Under the pieces are notes generated by a model. The model did no database searches. It was not told the DNA's origin and was given only the letters and a program-made list of their open reading frames with translations. From assembly GCF_000242455.2 (NCBI RefSeq), contig NC_019892.1, positions 7,140,744 to 7,204,743 of the forward strand: a stretch of DNA of 64,000 nt, read 5' to 3'. Positions 1 through 8,524 of the stretch are shown here, piece by piece; positions within the stretch are counted from its first letter, which is position 1, and every line of letters begins with the position of its first letter. The DNA comes from Singulisphaera acidiphila DSM 18658. Lineage in GTDB: Bacteria > Planctomycetota > Planctomycetia > Isosphaerales > Isosphaeraceae. A program made the position numbers and the translations under genes.

Positions 1-1098
1 GAAACCATCGCCACACAGGCGGACGATCCCATCGCAACATCACTTTCGAGAGCCCTCTTTCTGGCGTTTGGCACCAGCCTGAGACAGGCGGGGGGACACC
101 TGAGCATCGCTGAGCCCCCTTCGACCAAGGTGGATCGATACGTCGCCGGCCTTTTCGATCGAGCGATTGAGGAGGCGGGGAACGACGCCCTCGCGGTCAA
201 TCTGCGGCTCAAGGCGATTGAGATCCTGGCTTGTGGCCCCTTTCTCCGGGTCCGCGACCCCTTGTTGCGCCTGATTGATCCGCATCAGCCCGAGGCGATT
301 CAAACCGCGTCGCTGCGTGCCTTGTCCGGCTATGATGAGCCGCAAATCGCTGAACTCATCCTCGCCGTTAATCGACAACTCGTCCCCTCGGTTCGCGCCG
401 AGGCGGTTGCGACGCTCCTGGCCCGTGAGTCATGGACCTTGGTCTTGCTCAAGGGAATCGCTTCAGGGGCCATCGATCCCGGCCAGATCGACCTGGCACG
501 ACGTCCGCTCCTCGTCAATCACAGGAACCAGGAACTCGCCGCTCTGGCCCGATCGGCATTTGGCAAGGAACAGGCCGGCCTCTCCGGCGACCTACAAGCC
601 GCCGTCAAGGCGGCGCTGAAGCCGACCGGCGATCGCCAGCGTGGGGCAGACGTTTTTGCCAAGCAGTGCATGACCTGCCACAAGATTGGCGACAAGGGGC
701 ATGCCGTGGGCCCGGATCTCACGGCCACCCAGTTCCGTGAGCCTGAATCGTTCCTGACCCACGTTCTCGACCCCAATCAATTCGTTGCCCCTAACTATGT
801 GCAATATGTTCTTGGCGATCTCGGCGGGCGAGTTTTCACCGGCTTGATCGCGTCGGAGACGGCCTCGAGCGTCACGATCCGCCGGGCGGATGGAATCGAC
901 GATGTGATCCTCCGGAGTCAGATCGACGAATTGACCAGCACCGGTAAATCACTGATGCCCGAGGGGTTCGCGGCCAAGCTGACCCCGCAAGAATTGGCCG
1001 ACCTGGCGTCGTTCGTCCTGGCCTCCCCCACCAAAGCCAAGGGGGACGAGAAACTCGATGTGGGCTCATTGCCAGGATTGGTTGAGCCTGAGAAGTGA
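1..1098 (+). CDS. PVC-type haem-binding dehydrogenase-like protein, C-terminal part
   Basis: The reading frame is open from base 1 with no stop until 1096-1098, so the gene starts upstream of the window; the first internal ATG (130) is not a likely start. The visible part has a helical HEAT-like stretch followed by a c-type haem motif CMTCH, then VGPDL and TGLIASET segments and a C-terminal helix. This is the C-terminal haem-binding module of the planctomycete exported beta-propeller 'membrane-bound dehydrogenase' proteins. The likely role is electron transfer during oxidation of an unknown, probably carbohydrate, substrate in the periplasm. The same tail occurs in the genes at 12932 and 44215. 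The substrate cannot be told from the sequence. Confidence 0.85.
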   Translation, partial: ETIATQADDPIATSLSRALFLAFGTSLRQAGGHLSIAEPPSTKVDRYVAGLFDRAIEEAGNDALAVNLRLKAIEILACGPFLRVRDPLLRLIDPHQPEAIQTASLRALSGYDEPQIAELILAVNRQLVPSVRAEAVATLLARESWTLVLLKGIASGAIDPGQIDLARRPLLVNHRNQELAALARSAFGKEQAGLSGDLQAAVKAALKPTGDRQRGADVFAKQCMTCHKIGDKGHAVGPDLTATQFREPESFLTHVLDPNQFVAPNYVQYVLGDLGGRVFTGLIASETASSVTIRRADGIDDVILRSQIDELTSTGKSLMPEGFAAKLTPQELADLASFVLASPTKAKGDEKLDVGSLPGLVEPEK

Positions 1099-1154
1099 GA
1101 ATGTTATCGAATTGCGATTACGTACTCATTTGATGCTCGATTCCGCTGGCGTGC

Positions 1155-1180
1155 CGCCCGACACAACGGAGTGTCGGGCG
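1155..1180. terminator. Hairpin between convergent genes
   Basis: A 10-bp perfect stem (CGCCCGACAC / GTGTCGGGCG) with a 6-nt loop lies between the stops of two converging genes at 1098 and 1208. No long T-run follows, so a bidirectional terminator is an inference from position and structure. Confidence 0.5.
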
Positions 1181-1207
1181 TAGGGGAATTTTCCTCCATG
1201 CAATCCC

Positions 1208-2665
1208 TTATGGTTTTGGCCGTGGCACCGCCGTGAGTTTGAGCGTCGGAGGCAGGAGTTGGGGGTGGTGCTTGCCGGCGAAACCGTGGACCAGGTCCAT
1301 GCGACCGCTCCCCTTCGTTTCGCGGATGATGATGAGCGTAGCCATGCCGTTGGTGTCCTGGTTTAGGAAGTCGGCCAAGGCTTGTCCCGAGATGGAACGG
1401 GTGCCGCTGAGCACACCTTGCATGATCTCAAACTGACCGAGCGGGACGACCTTGTCGAGGTCGAGCGCAGCTCCTCCTGGGAGGTTGGCCGGTGCGTTGT
1501 CCCAGCGAATGGAATCCTCTCCCCAGCCGTCGAGCGATTCATCGGTCAGGCCGTAGACCCCGAACGTTGCGTCGGGTACTTCGGATGCGAACCCTAACTC
1601 ACTTGGCGCAAACGTGAGGCTGAGCGTCGCGTCAACAACTTTGAGGCCGGCGATGGGCGCGAGGTCCATTCCGAGATAAGCCTTTCTCGCGTAATCGTCC
1701 TGGACTGTGTTCTTGACCAGAAGCAATGCTTCGGGGCCATTCCCCATCGGGATCGGTCGCCGGATGTAGGCGTCCTTCCCTTGCCCGGTCGCTGTGGAGA
1801 TCTGAAGCAATCGCGTCGCGGCGTCGCTCCATTTCACGTCGCGATCGGCTGAAGGGCGCTCGGCCATCGGGTTGAATTTCGCAAAGGAGTTGGGTGAGAA
1901 GCGAAGGTTCTCTCCGGTCCTCATGTGCGCAAGGCGGCCTGACCCGACGTGGTGAACGTCAACGAGTCCCTCAAAGACCTGGACGTCGGCCGACTTGCCT
2001 TTGAGCACGTTGACGCCGAAGGCCGTCCCAAGATCCTCGATCAGGGCGGTGGGCGTCTTCACCGTGAAGCCGATCGCGTTCGGGGGCACCTTGGCGACCA
2101 GTCGCCCCGCGTGCAGGACGCAGTGTTTCGGCGAGACCAACTCCAAGTCCGCGGGTGCCTCCAGGGTGATTTCCGCCCCGTTGGCAAAGGTGATTTTGGC
2201 GAGGCCCTCCGCCAATCGTAACCGACCGGCCGGCAGTTTTGCCCCTGGCACGGTCGGCAGTGAGCCGCCGTCCCACTTGCAGGCTTTTGCCTCGGCGAGA
2301 GTGGCCACTGTAAGTGGTGGCCGAACTCGCCAGGGATACCAGCCAATCCCGACCCCTAACAATAAGGCGGCGGCTGCCAGGCCGGCAATCCGTGTTGTTT
2401 GCCAGAGGCCCCGGCGTGGAACTTCCTCGCTGATTTTCGAGGTTGAGCTGTTTTCCCCAACAAGTGGCAAGGTCGCGGGCATAAATGCGGGCTCGGCCGC
2501 AGCCCAGTGAAGAGAGGCATGTTGGTGGAGGTACTGAACGTAAAACCGGCGCGCGGCGGGATCGCTCAAGACCAGTGATTCGAGCCGAGCCGCAGAGTCG
2601 ACGGTCAATTGCCCCTCAATGGCTATTTCGCAAAGCTCTTGAAGTTCGTCCCAACGCCCGTTCAT
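1208..2665 (-). CDS. FecR-like anti-sigma protein with C-terminal CBM96/DNRLRE-like domain
   Basis: 485 residues. The start is ATG 2665, which overlaps the stop of the sigma gene (ATGA, 2662-2665), pointing to translational coupling; the open frame extends further upstream but inside the sigma gene. Residues 1-60 form a short cytoplasmic helical segment and 93-110 a single membrane helix. Residues about 145-255 match a FecR-type domain (ANGAEITLEAPADLEL, KTPTALIEDLGTAFGV). Residues about 296-480 (KDAYIRRP, ARKAYLGMDL, SIRWDNAPANLPG) resemble the DNRLRE/CBM96 carbohydrate-binding fold. The likely role is a membrane anti-sigma or sigma regulator for the adjacent ECF factor, sensing an extracytoplasmic ligand. 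Glycan sensing is an inference. Confidence 0.75.
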   Translation of the reverse strand: MNGRWDELQELCEIAIEGQLTVDSAARLESLVLSDPAARRFYVQYLHQHASLHWAAAEPAFMPATLPLVGENSSTSKISEEVPRRGLWQTTRIAGLAAAALLLGVGIGWYPWRVRPPLTVATLAEAKACKWDGGSLPTVPGAKLPAGRLRLAEGLAKITFANGAEITLEAPADLELVSPKHCVLHAGRLVAKVPPNAIGFTVKTPTALIEDLGTAFGVNVLKGKSADVQVFEGLVDVHHVGSGRLAHMRTGENLRFSPNSFAKFNPMAERPSADRDVKWSDAATRLLQISTATGQGKDAYIRRPIPMGNGPEALLLVKNTVQDDYARKAYLGMDLAPIAGLKVVDATLSLTFAPSELGFASEVPDATFGVYGLTDESLDGWGEDSIRWDNAPANLPGGAALDLDKVVPLGQFEIMQGVLSGTRSISGQALADFLNQDTNGMATLIIIRETKGSGRMDLVHGFAGKHHPQLLPPTLKLTAVPRPKP

Positions 2666-3228
2666 ATCCGTTGTCCTTGCGAAATGGCATGCGTGACACA
2701 ATCGTGCAGCGTGTGGCGAATCCGGCTCAGCGAACGATAGACGGCTGCGGCTGTCCGGCCAAGCTCTTGACCGATCACTTCGACACCTTGTTGTTCCCCG
2801 TACCTCGTGCGAAGTAATTGACGGTGCTTTTCGGGAAGCTTCTCGATGCATTGGGCCAGCGCCCGCGACCGTTCTTCCAACAGGTCGAACTCGGCCGTCG
2901 ATTCGGCGGCGACGGCCTCCAAAAAGGCTGGAGTGAATTCAAGCCGGTCGCGCCGCTTCCGCTTTCGCCAGGCCATCGTCTGGTTCAATGCAACCCGGCA
3001 AGCCCAGGCGGCAAAGTTGGTGCCCGACTGAAAGTGGTCGAACTCGCGCCAGAGCAAGAGGTTCGTCTCCTGAATGATCTCCTCAGCATCGTTCAAGTTG
3101 GGAACCATGCTCATCACAAAGACAAAAATCCGCCGTTGATTTTGGCCAAGCAGGCGGACAAACTCGTCGACCCGCTCTGAGGAAGCCGTGTGCGAATCGT
3201 CGCAGGATGCGATCTCATGGGGATTCAT
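2662..3228 (-). CDS. ECF RNA polymerase sigma factor
   Basis: 188 residues from ATG 3228, preceded by AGGAG at 3241-3245; an upstream in-frame ATG at 3282 has no ribosome-binding site. Region 2 is clear (IFVFVMSMVPNLNDAEEIIQ, then NFAAWACRVALNQ), followed by a basic linker (WRKRKRRDR). Region 4 ends with a helix-turn-helix (GVEVIGQELGRTAAAVYRSL). It fits the planctomycete/verrucomicrobial ECF family that travels with FecR-like proteins. It should direct RNA polymerase to a small regulon once released by the downstream partner; the ATGA overlap couples their translation. Target genes are not evident. Confidence 0.88.
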   Translation of the reverse strand: MNPHEIASCDDSHTASSERVDEFVRLLGQNQRRIFVFVMSMVPNLNDAEEIIQETNLLLWREFDHFQSGTNFAAWACRVALNQTMAWRKRKRRDRLEFTPAFLEAVAAESTAEFDLLEERSRALAQCIEKLPEKHRQLLRTRYGEQQGVEVIGQELGRTAAAVYRSLSRIRHTLHDCVTHAISQGQRI

Positions 3229-3687
3229 CGTGCAACCACTCTCCTGGAACTCAAGGCACAGAGGCAGATGAATTGGACACATCTTCGCTCAGAAGACCAC
3301 GCCTGGTTTGCCTAACATCATAGTCACTTGTGAGTTAAAAAAACCTGAAATTTATGTGTCCGATTTCTGCCGATTCCGCTCTTACTACTACGAGTTCCCT
3401 CTTCGCAATAATCCGCGTCAATAAGAACGCTCGCAAAAGACGACGAGCCTGAGTCGAAGGTTTGCGCTTTTCCCGGGGTTGAGGAGAAGCGAGCCATGGC
3501 AGGTCGAGGCAACGAGATCTCTCGGCATAAGCGTTCGTCGTTTTCTATCGTCAAGGGTGCGCGAATTGGTTGCTTGGCGAATTCTCCGACCCCTTGATTT
3601 GCGAAGACCGATCGTCGTTTTCAAGTGGTGCCCAACCGCGTTTTTCATCTTTTTTCGTGTCGTATTGATTTTCAGAGAGGATTGAAC
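3229..3687. other. Divergent intergenic region
   Basis: 459 bp between the sigma gene and the small lipoprotein gene. It is more AT-rich than its neighbours, with an A-run near 3338-3344, and should hold the divergent promoters. No confident -35/-10 pair or structured RNA was recognised. Open frames in it overlap each other on both strands and lack ribosome-binding sites. Confidence 0.4.
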
Positions 3688-3894
3688 GTGAATCATCGTT
3701 GCTTTCGCCGTGTTGCGGTTTCAACCTTCCTTTTGAATTCTGTCTTTGGCCTCGTTCTGTTGACAAGCGGTTGTGGTGGAGAACAGGGGAGGGGGGAACT
3801 CACTCCTCAGGATAAGCAAAACATCGCCGATGAGTTGAAGGCGACTGAACAGGCGAAGCAGGCGAAAGAAACGAGGGTCAAACCAAGTGCCTGA
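3688..3894 (+). CDS. Small putative lipoprotein
   Basis: 68 residues from GTG 3688, preceded by AGAGAGG (3674-3680) at good spacing; the open frame begins at 3625 but that part does not look coding. Residues 1-28 are a signal sequence with a basic start and hydrophobic core, ending in the lipobox LTSGC (Cys29). The rest is short, charged and lysine/glutamate rich (DELKATEQAKQAKET), probably one helix. Small lipoproteins of this kind often sit next to DUF1559 genes in planctomycetes, as here. Function unknown. Confidence 0.6.
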   Translation: MNHRCFRRVAVSTFLLNSVFGLVLLTSGCGGEQGRGELTPQDKQNIADELKATEQAKQAKETRVKPSA

Positions 3895-4287
3895 TGGTCT
3901 GTGTGGACCGCATGTCGTCGACTTTGCGTATCGCCTCGTTCTGAACTTGGCCGTTGCGCCGGAGCGGAGAGGTGCGGCCGTGGGAGGGCCATCGGAGCAT
4001 CATTACCGAGGCCTGCGTGCCGGAGACTGATTGGCCTCGGAACCTTTGAATCGGCTTATCGCGGTCGATTCAGAGGCCCACCTGAGGTCAGCGAGCCTCA
4101 AGCCGCGATCGGTCGCCGTCGCGCCGCGACAGAAATGGAATACCACGCCCTCTCGACGACGCCGACGAGACGGATGAGATCTTTCGTGAGCGATTCCGAA
4201 ACGGGGGATCGCTTGGGAGTGAAGAGGTTCTGTACCAACTTCTCTTGCCATTTTCCATTCATCCCGCAAAAAAGAGGAGAGTAGACA
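3895..4287 (+). other. Intergenic region upstream of DUF1559 gene
   Basis: 393 bp. It holds a strong ribosome-binding site (GAGGAG, 4274-4279) for the gene at 4288. An open frame at 3901-4284 has arginine-rich, low-complexity composition and no ribosome-binding site and is not taken as a gene. No clear terminator or promoter box was seen. Confidence 0.4.
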
Positions 4288-5331
4288 ATGCGACGTCGTG
4301 GGTTCACACTGATCGAGCTCTTGGTTGTGATCGCCATTATCGCGGTCTTGATTGCACTTTTGCTGCCAGCGGTGCAGGCTGCACGTGAGGCGGCGAGGCG
4401 CTCGCAGTGCGTCAACAATCTCAAGCAGCTCGGTCTCGCGATTCAGAACTACGTTGACTCGAATGAAGCGCTCCCTCCGACCGGCACCAACCAATCGATT
4501 TTGCCAAATCCTTACATGAATGACCTTGCCATGAAGCCAAGGCTTCTGCCGTACATGGAACAGCAGACGGTTTTCAATTCGATCAACATGACGTTTTGGT
4601 ACAATAACGCCCAAAATATTACCGCGACGGTTGCCACCATCTCCTCGTTCATCTGTCCTTCAGATGCGAATAAGATCAACCGGGCCACGGCGGCGAACAC
4701 CGCCGTGAATTTTGCTGAGAATAGTTATACCAATAATCTCGGGACGCTCCTCAACTTCAACGGGAGTCGGTTCGATGGGCCTGCCTATAGCCTGAGCCCT
4801 GGCAATGTGATCAATCAGACGGTTACTCTCGCGTCGATTCGCGACGGAACGTCGAACACCGTGATCTTCAGCGAGACGGTGCGGGGGAAGAATTCCTTGG
4901 TTGATGGTGTGAATATGATTTATATCGTTCCAGTCTCATACACCGTCGGTACCTCGCCGCCGGCGCCGACTGTGAGTGTGCTCGCGAGTGTTCAAGCCCT
5001 CAGTCAGCAGTGCCAGAACTCCACGACAAAATCCTCAATGACTACCAAGGGTTACTCCTATATGTACCAGTCGTGCGGTGTTGGTGGCGGTTACAGTCAC
5101 ATCAACACGCCGAACAAAAAGTCGTGCTACTTCTCAAACCACGACGGTAACCCTAATGGTGGAATCAAAGAAGTCACACTTGTGACCGCGAGCTCGTACC
5201 ATTCGGGAGGAGTGAATGCGGGCTTCATTGACGGTTCTGTCCGGTTCATCAAGGACAGCGTCAGTCCACAAACCTGGATCTCGATTGCGACTCGTGACTC
5301 GGGTGAAGTGGTCAGTTCGGACAGCTATTGA
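4288..5331 (+). CDS. DUF1559 domain protein with type IV pilin-like N-terminus
   Basis: 347 residues. The N-terminus RRRGFTLIELLVVIAII is a prepilin peptidase cleavage and N-methylation motif followed by a hydrophobic helix. It continues into the DUF1559 body (EAARRSQCVNNLKQLGLAI) and ends with the typical FIDGSVRFI segment near residue 312. ATG 4288 has GAGGAG 8 nt upstream. This is one of the highly expanded planctomycete pseudopilin-like families, probably exported and assembled or anchored at the cell envelope; its exact role is not established. A strong hairpin terminator follows, so it is probably a single-gene unit or the last gene after the small lipoprotein. Confidence 0.9.
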   Translation: MRRRGFTLIELLVVIAIIAVLIALLLPAVQAAREAARRSQCVNNLKQLGLAIQNYVDSNEALPPTGTNQSILPNPYMNDLAMKPRLLPYMEQQTVFNSINMTFWYNNAQNITATVATISSFICPSDANKINRATAANTAVNFAENSYTNNLGTLLNFNGSRFDGPAYSLSPGNVINQTVTLASIRDGTSNTVIFSETVRGKNSLVDGVNMIYIVPVSYTVGTSPPAPTVSVLASVQALSQQCQNSTTKSSMTTKGYSYMYQSCGVGGGYSHINTPNKKSCYFSNHDGNPNGGIKEVTLVTASSYHSGGVNAGFIDGSVRFIKDSVSPQTWISIATRDSGEVVSSDSY

Positions 5332-5356
5332 CCGCTTTCCTTGACCAATGAAGTAT

Positions 5357-5407
5357 GTCGGGCCTCCCGGAACCAGACTGTGGTTCCGCGGAGGCCCGAC
5401 GCATTTT
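5357..5407 (+). terminator. Rho-independent terminator of DUF1559 gene
   Basis: A long, near-perfect stem: GTCGGGCCTCC plus GGAACCA on the left pairs with TGGTTCC plus GGAGGCCCGAC on the right, with one small bulge and a short loop (5357-5400), followed by GCATTTT. It starts 25 bp after the DUF1559 stop. Confidence 0.8.
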
Positions 5408-5619
5408 ACACCGACTTGACGATCAGCGGAACGTTATGCATGATCGAAGCGGGTCAAGTGTTCAGGTATTGCGTTCGCGGAATTGTCTCATGGTGGTTGA
5501 TCGAAGGCCGGATCGGGAGAAGTTTCTTTGTCCGATTCTCCGCGCCTTGGCTCTATACTGAGGAAGGGTTGAATCCCATCGGACCTGTGCCGGAAGCCCG
5601 CCGAAGAAGGTGCTAAGGT

Positions 5620-8481
5620 ATGCAATCATTGGGTCGATACATCGGAATCATCAGTCTGATCGCGACGCTCATTTCTCCCTCTTGCGCGGAAGCGTTTGCA
5701 GACCCCGATGGCGTCACGTTCTTCGAGCAAAAGATCCGACCTGTCCTGGTGAAAGAGTGCTATAGCTGCCACTCGGCCGACGCCAAGGCGCTTAAAGGGG
5801 GGCTTCGCGTCGACTCTCGGGCCGGGCTTTTGGCCGGTGGAGACTCAGGGCCGGCGGTGGTTCCGGGGAAGCCTGAGGAGAGTCCCTTGCTGGACGCCCT
5901 GCGGCACGACGGGATCGCGATGCCGCCGAAGTCGAAGCTGTCCTCAGCGATTGTGGCTGACTTCGAGCGCTGGATCAAGATCGGGTTGCCCGACCCGCGC
6001 CTCGAGAGGAGTAAAGCCAAGGCCAAGGCACTGACTGGGATGACGGTCGAGAAGGGGCGTTCGTTCTGGGCGTATCAGCCTCCGCGCCGGGTTGCTGCTC
6101 CCGAAGTCGCCGACCTCGCCTGGCCTCGTGGTGAGCTCGACCGGTTCATCCTGGCCGCGCTCGAGTCAAGCGACATCAAGCCGGTCCGAGACGCCGATCG
6201 GGCCACGCTGGCGCGTCGGCTCTATTTTGACCTCATTGGCCTGCCCCCCACGCCGGAAGAAGTTGATGCGTTCGTCAATGAAACGTCTCCGATGGCCTAC
6301 GAGATGCTCGTGGATCGGCTTCTTTCGTCTCCTCATTTCGGTGAGCGGTGGGGCCGGCATTGGCTCGACGTCGTCCGTTATGCCGAGTCGCTCACGCTTC
6401 GCGGCCTGGTCTTCAAGCAGGCCTGGCGGTTTCGCGACTTCGTGATCGATTCGTTCAACAATGACATGCCCTACGACCGCTTCATTCGCGAGCAGGTGGC
6501 TGGCGACTTGCTTCCCTCGGCGAATCTTGATGATCGCCGCGAGAAGTTGGTCGCAACCTCGTTCCTCAGCCTCGGCAACACGAACCTCGAAGAGCAGGAT
6601 AAGCCGCAACTCGTCATGGACGTTGTGGACGAGCAGATCGACACCATCGGTAAGGCGTTTCTCGGCCAGACGATTGGCTGTGCGCGTTGTCACGACCACA
6701 AGTTCGACCCGATCCCGACCCGCGACTACTACGCCATGGCCGGCATCTTGCGGAATACGAAGACGCTGGAGCATGCCAACGTCTCGGCATGGCTCGAACG
6801 CCCCTTACCGGTCGTTGGCGAACGCGAAAAAATCCTCAAGAATCATGAGCAGCGAGTTGCGTCCCTTGAGGCCCAAATCAAGGCCGCGCGTGGCAAGGTG
6901 GGAACGGCCAAGGGGAATGTCCCCAAGCAGGTGTTCGCTGTCAGCGAATTGCCGGGCGTGGTGGTTGACGATGGGCAAGCCAAGAAAGTTGGCGAGTGGA
7001 AGGAGTCGCAGCACTCGCAGTTTTATATTGCCAAGGGCTATCTTCACGACATGGATACGGGTAAAGGTGAGAAAACCCTCACCTTTTTGCCCGAGTTGAA
7101 GGCTGCGGGGGCTTATGAGGTCTGGCTGGCTTATTCCCCCGGCAAGGGGCGGTCGAAAGCGGTGCCCGTCGCCATTCTGAGTGCCGATGGTGACACGATG
7201 GTCCACGTGGACATGTCGGCACCTCCACCGATCGATGGCCGCTACGTGTCGCTTGGACGCTATCAGTTTGAGAGCAACGGCCAGGGCTATGTGATGATCT
7301 CCAATGAAGGGACGACCGGCTACGTCACGGCCGATGCCGTTCTCTTTATTCCGCACGAGGCGGGTGATGGGGCTGCACAAGTCGTGGCCGGTAAGGCAAA
7401 GCCAGTCGATACGGGGGCACAAGAGAACGCTACGCTTGTCGCGAAGTTGGAGAAGGAACTCAAGCGGCTGAAGGCCGATGGGCCGACGCGGGAACTCTTC
7501 ATGGGGGTGGAGGAAGTCCCCGAGATCGAGGACATTCGGGTCCATGTCCGGGGGAGCGTCCACACCTTGGGTGAGCCTGCGCCTCGCGGGGTGCTCACCG
7601 TGGCGACTTACGGCAAGCCTCCGACGATGCCAAGCCACGAGAGTGGCCGGCGCGAGCTCGCCGACTGGCTGGCCGACGAACGGAACCCGCTCACCGCTCG
7701 CGTCTACGTCAACCGTGTTTGGCACTGGCTTTTCGGCACGGGGCTCGTGCGAACGACCGACAACTTTGGCACCACCGGGGAGACACCGTCTCATCCCGAA
7801 CTGCTCGACCACCTCGCTCTCCAATTCATGGAGGAGGGATGGTCGGTCAAAACGCTCATCCGCCGGATCGTCCTGTCCCGGACCTATCGCCTCTCCTCGG
7901 TGGACGACCCCCAGGCTCGAGCCGCCGACCCGGAAAACCGCCTTCTCTGGAAGATGAGCCGTCGCCGGCTCGACGCTGAGTGCATTCAGGACACGATCCT
8001 CAGCGTGAGCGGAACGCTTGATCCGCAAATGAAGGGTTTGTCGTTTCGCTCGGATCTCGCCACGGACTATGGGTACACGCATCTGGAAAAACGTCGAAGC
8101 GTGTATTCACCCGTGTTTCGGAATGCGCTGCCCGAGCTCTTTGAGGTGTTTGATTTCGCCGACCCGAGTATGGTCGTTGGCCGGCGGAATGTGAGCACGG
8201 TTGCTCCTCAGGCCTTGTTCTTGCTGAATCACCCGTTCGTGCTCGAGCAGTCGAAGCAAGCGGCCCATCGACTCTTGGCCCGGCCCGGGCTGGACGATGG
8301 TGGTCGGATCGACCGGATCTACCAGCTTGCCCTGGGGCGAAGGCCGGCGGCGTCCGAGCGACGGATCGGCCTTTCCTTCCTTGCTCAGAATACGAGGGAA
8401 GGGAAACCGGACGATGAGGGGGCGTGGGCCTTGCTCTTTCAGGCCGTGTTCGCCTCCGTCGACTTTCGTTACGTGAACTAA
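5620..8481 (+). CDS. PSCyt1-DUF1549-DUF1553 planctomycete cytochrome-type protein
   Basis: 953 residues. A signal peptide spans about 1-27. PSCyt1 carries the haem motif CYSCH at 47-51. DUF1549 (PSCyt2) lies at about 165-375 with a second CxxCH (CARCHDHKFDP, near 354). A beta-rich insertion at about 455-580 (ending TTGYVTADAVLFIP) resembles golvesin C-terminal-like/CBM domains. DUF1553 (PSD1) fills about 690-945. It is expected in the periplasm or paryphoplasm. Proteins of this class are always paired with a DUF1501 protein, as here, 43 bp downstream. They are thought to take part in oxidative breakdown of polysaccharides, but no reaction has been proven and the substrate is unknown. Confidence 0.9.
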   Translation: MQSLGRYIGIISLIATLISPSCAEAFADPDGVTFFEQKIRPVLVKECYSCHSADAKALKGGLRVDSRAGLLAGGDSGPAVVPGKPEESPLLDALRHDGIAMPPKSKLSSAIVADFERWIKIGLPDPRLERSKAKAKALTGMTVEKGRSFWAYQPPRRVAAPEVADLAWPRGELDRFILAALESSDIKPVRDADRATLARRLYFDLIGLPPTPEEVDAFVNETSPMAYEMLVDRLLSSPHFGERWGRHWLDVVRYAESLTLRGLVFKQAWRFRDFVIDSFNNDMPYDRFIREQVAGDLLPSANLDDRREKLVATSFLSLGNTNLEEQDKPQLVMDVVDEQIDTIGKAFLGQTIGCARCHDHKFDPIPTRDYYAMAGILRNTKTLEHANVSAWLERPLPVVGEREKILKNHEQRVASLEAQIKAARGKVGTAKGNVPKQVFAVSELPGVVVDDGQAKKVGEWKESQHSQFYIAKGYLHDMDTGKGEKTLTFLPELKAAGAYEVWLAYSPGKGRSKAVPVAILSADGDTMVHVDMSAPPPIDGRYVSLGRYQFESNGQGYVMISNEGTTGYVTADAVLFIPHEAGDGAAQVVAGKAKPVDTGAQENATLVAKLEKELKRLKADGPTRELFMGVEEVPEIEDIRVHVRGSVHTLGEPAPRGVLTVATYGKPPTMPSHESGRRELADWLADERNPLTARVYVNRVWHWLFGTGLVRTTDNFGTTGETPSHPELLDHLALQFMEEGWSVKTLIRRIVLSRTYRLSSVDDPQARAADPENRLLWKMSRRRLDAECIQDTILSVSGTLDPQMKGLSFRSDLATDYGYTHLEKRRSVYSPVFRNALPELFEVFDFADPSMVVGRRNVSTVAPQALFLLNHPFVLEQSKQAAHRLLARPGLDDGGRIDRIYQLALGRRPAASERRIGLSFLAQNTREGKPDDEGAWALLFQAVFASVDFRYVN

Positions 8482-8524
8482 TCAGGACTTGCTCCATCGC
8501 CCGTTGGAGGTGGATGACGTGGAT

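Noticed and set aside
3901..4284. 127-residue plus-strand open frame before the DUF1559 gene
   Set aside because: Arginine-rich with no ribosome-binding site and no protein-like pattern.
6805..8082. 425-residue minus-strand open frame
   Set aside because: Antisense to the PSCyt1-DUF1549-DUF1553 gene and lacking any domain or start signal.
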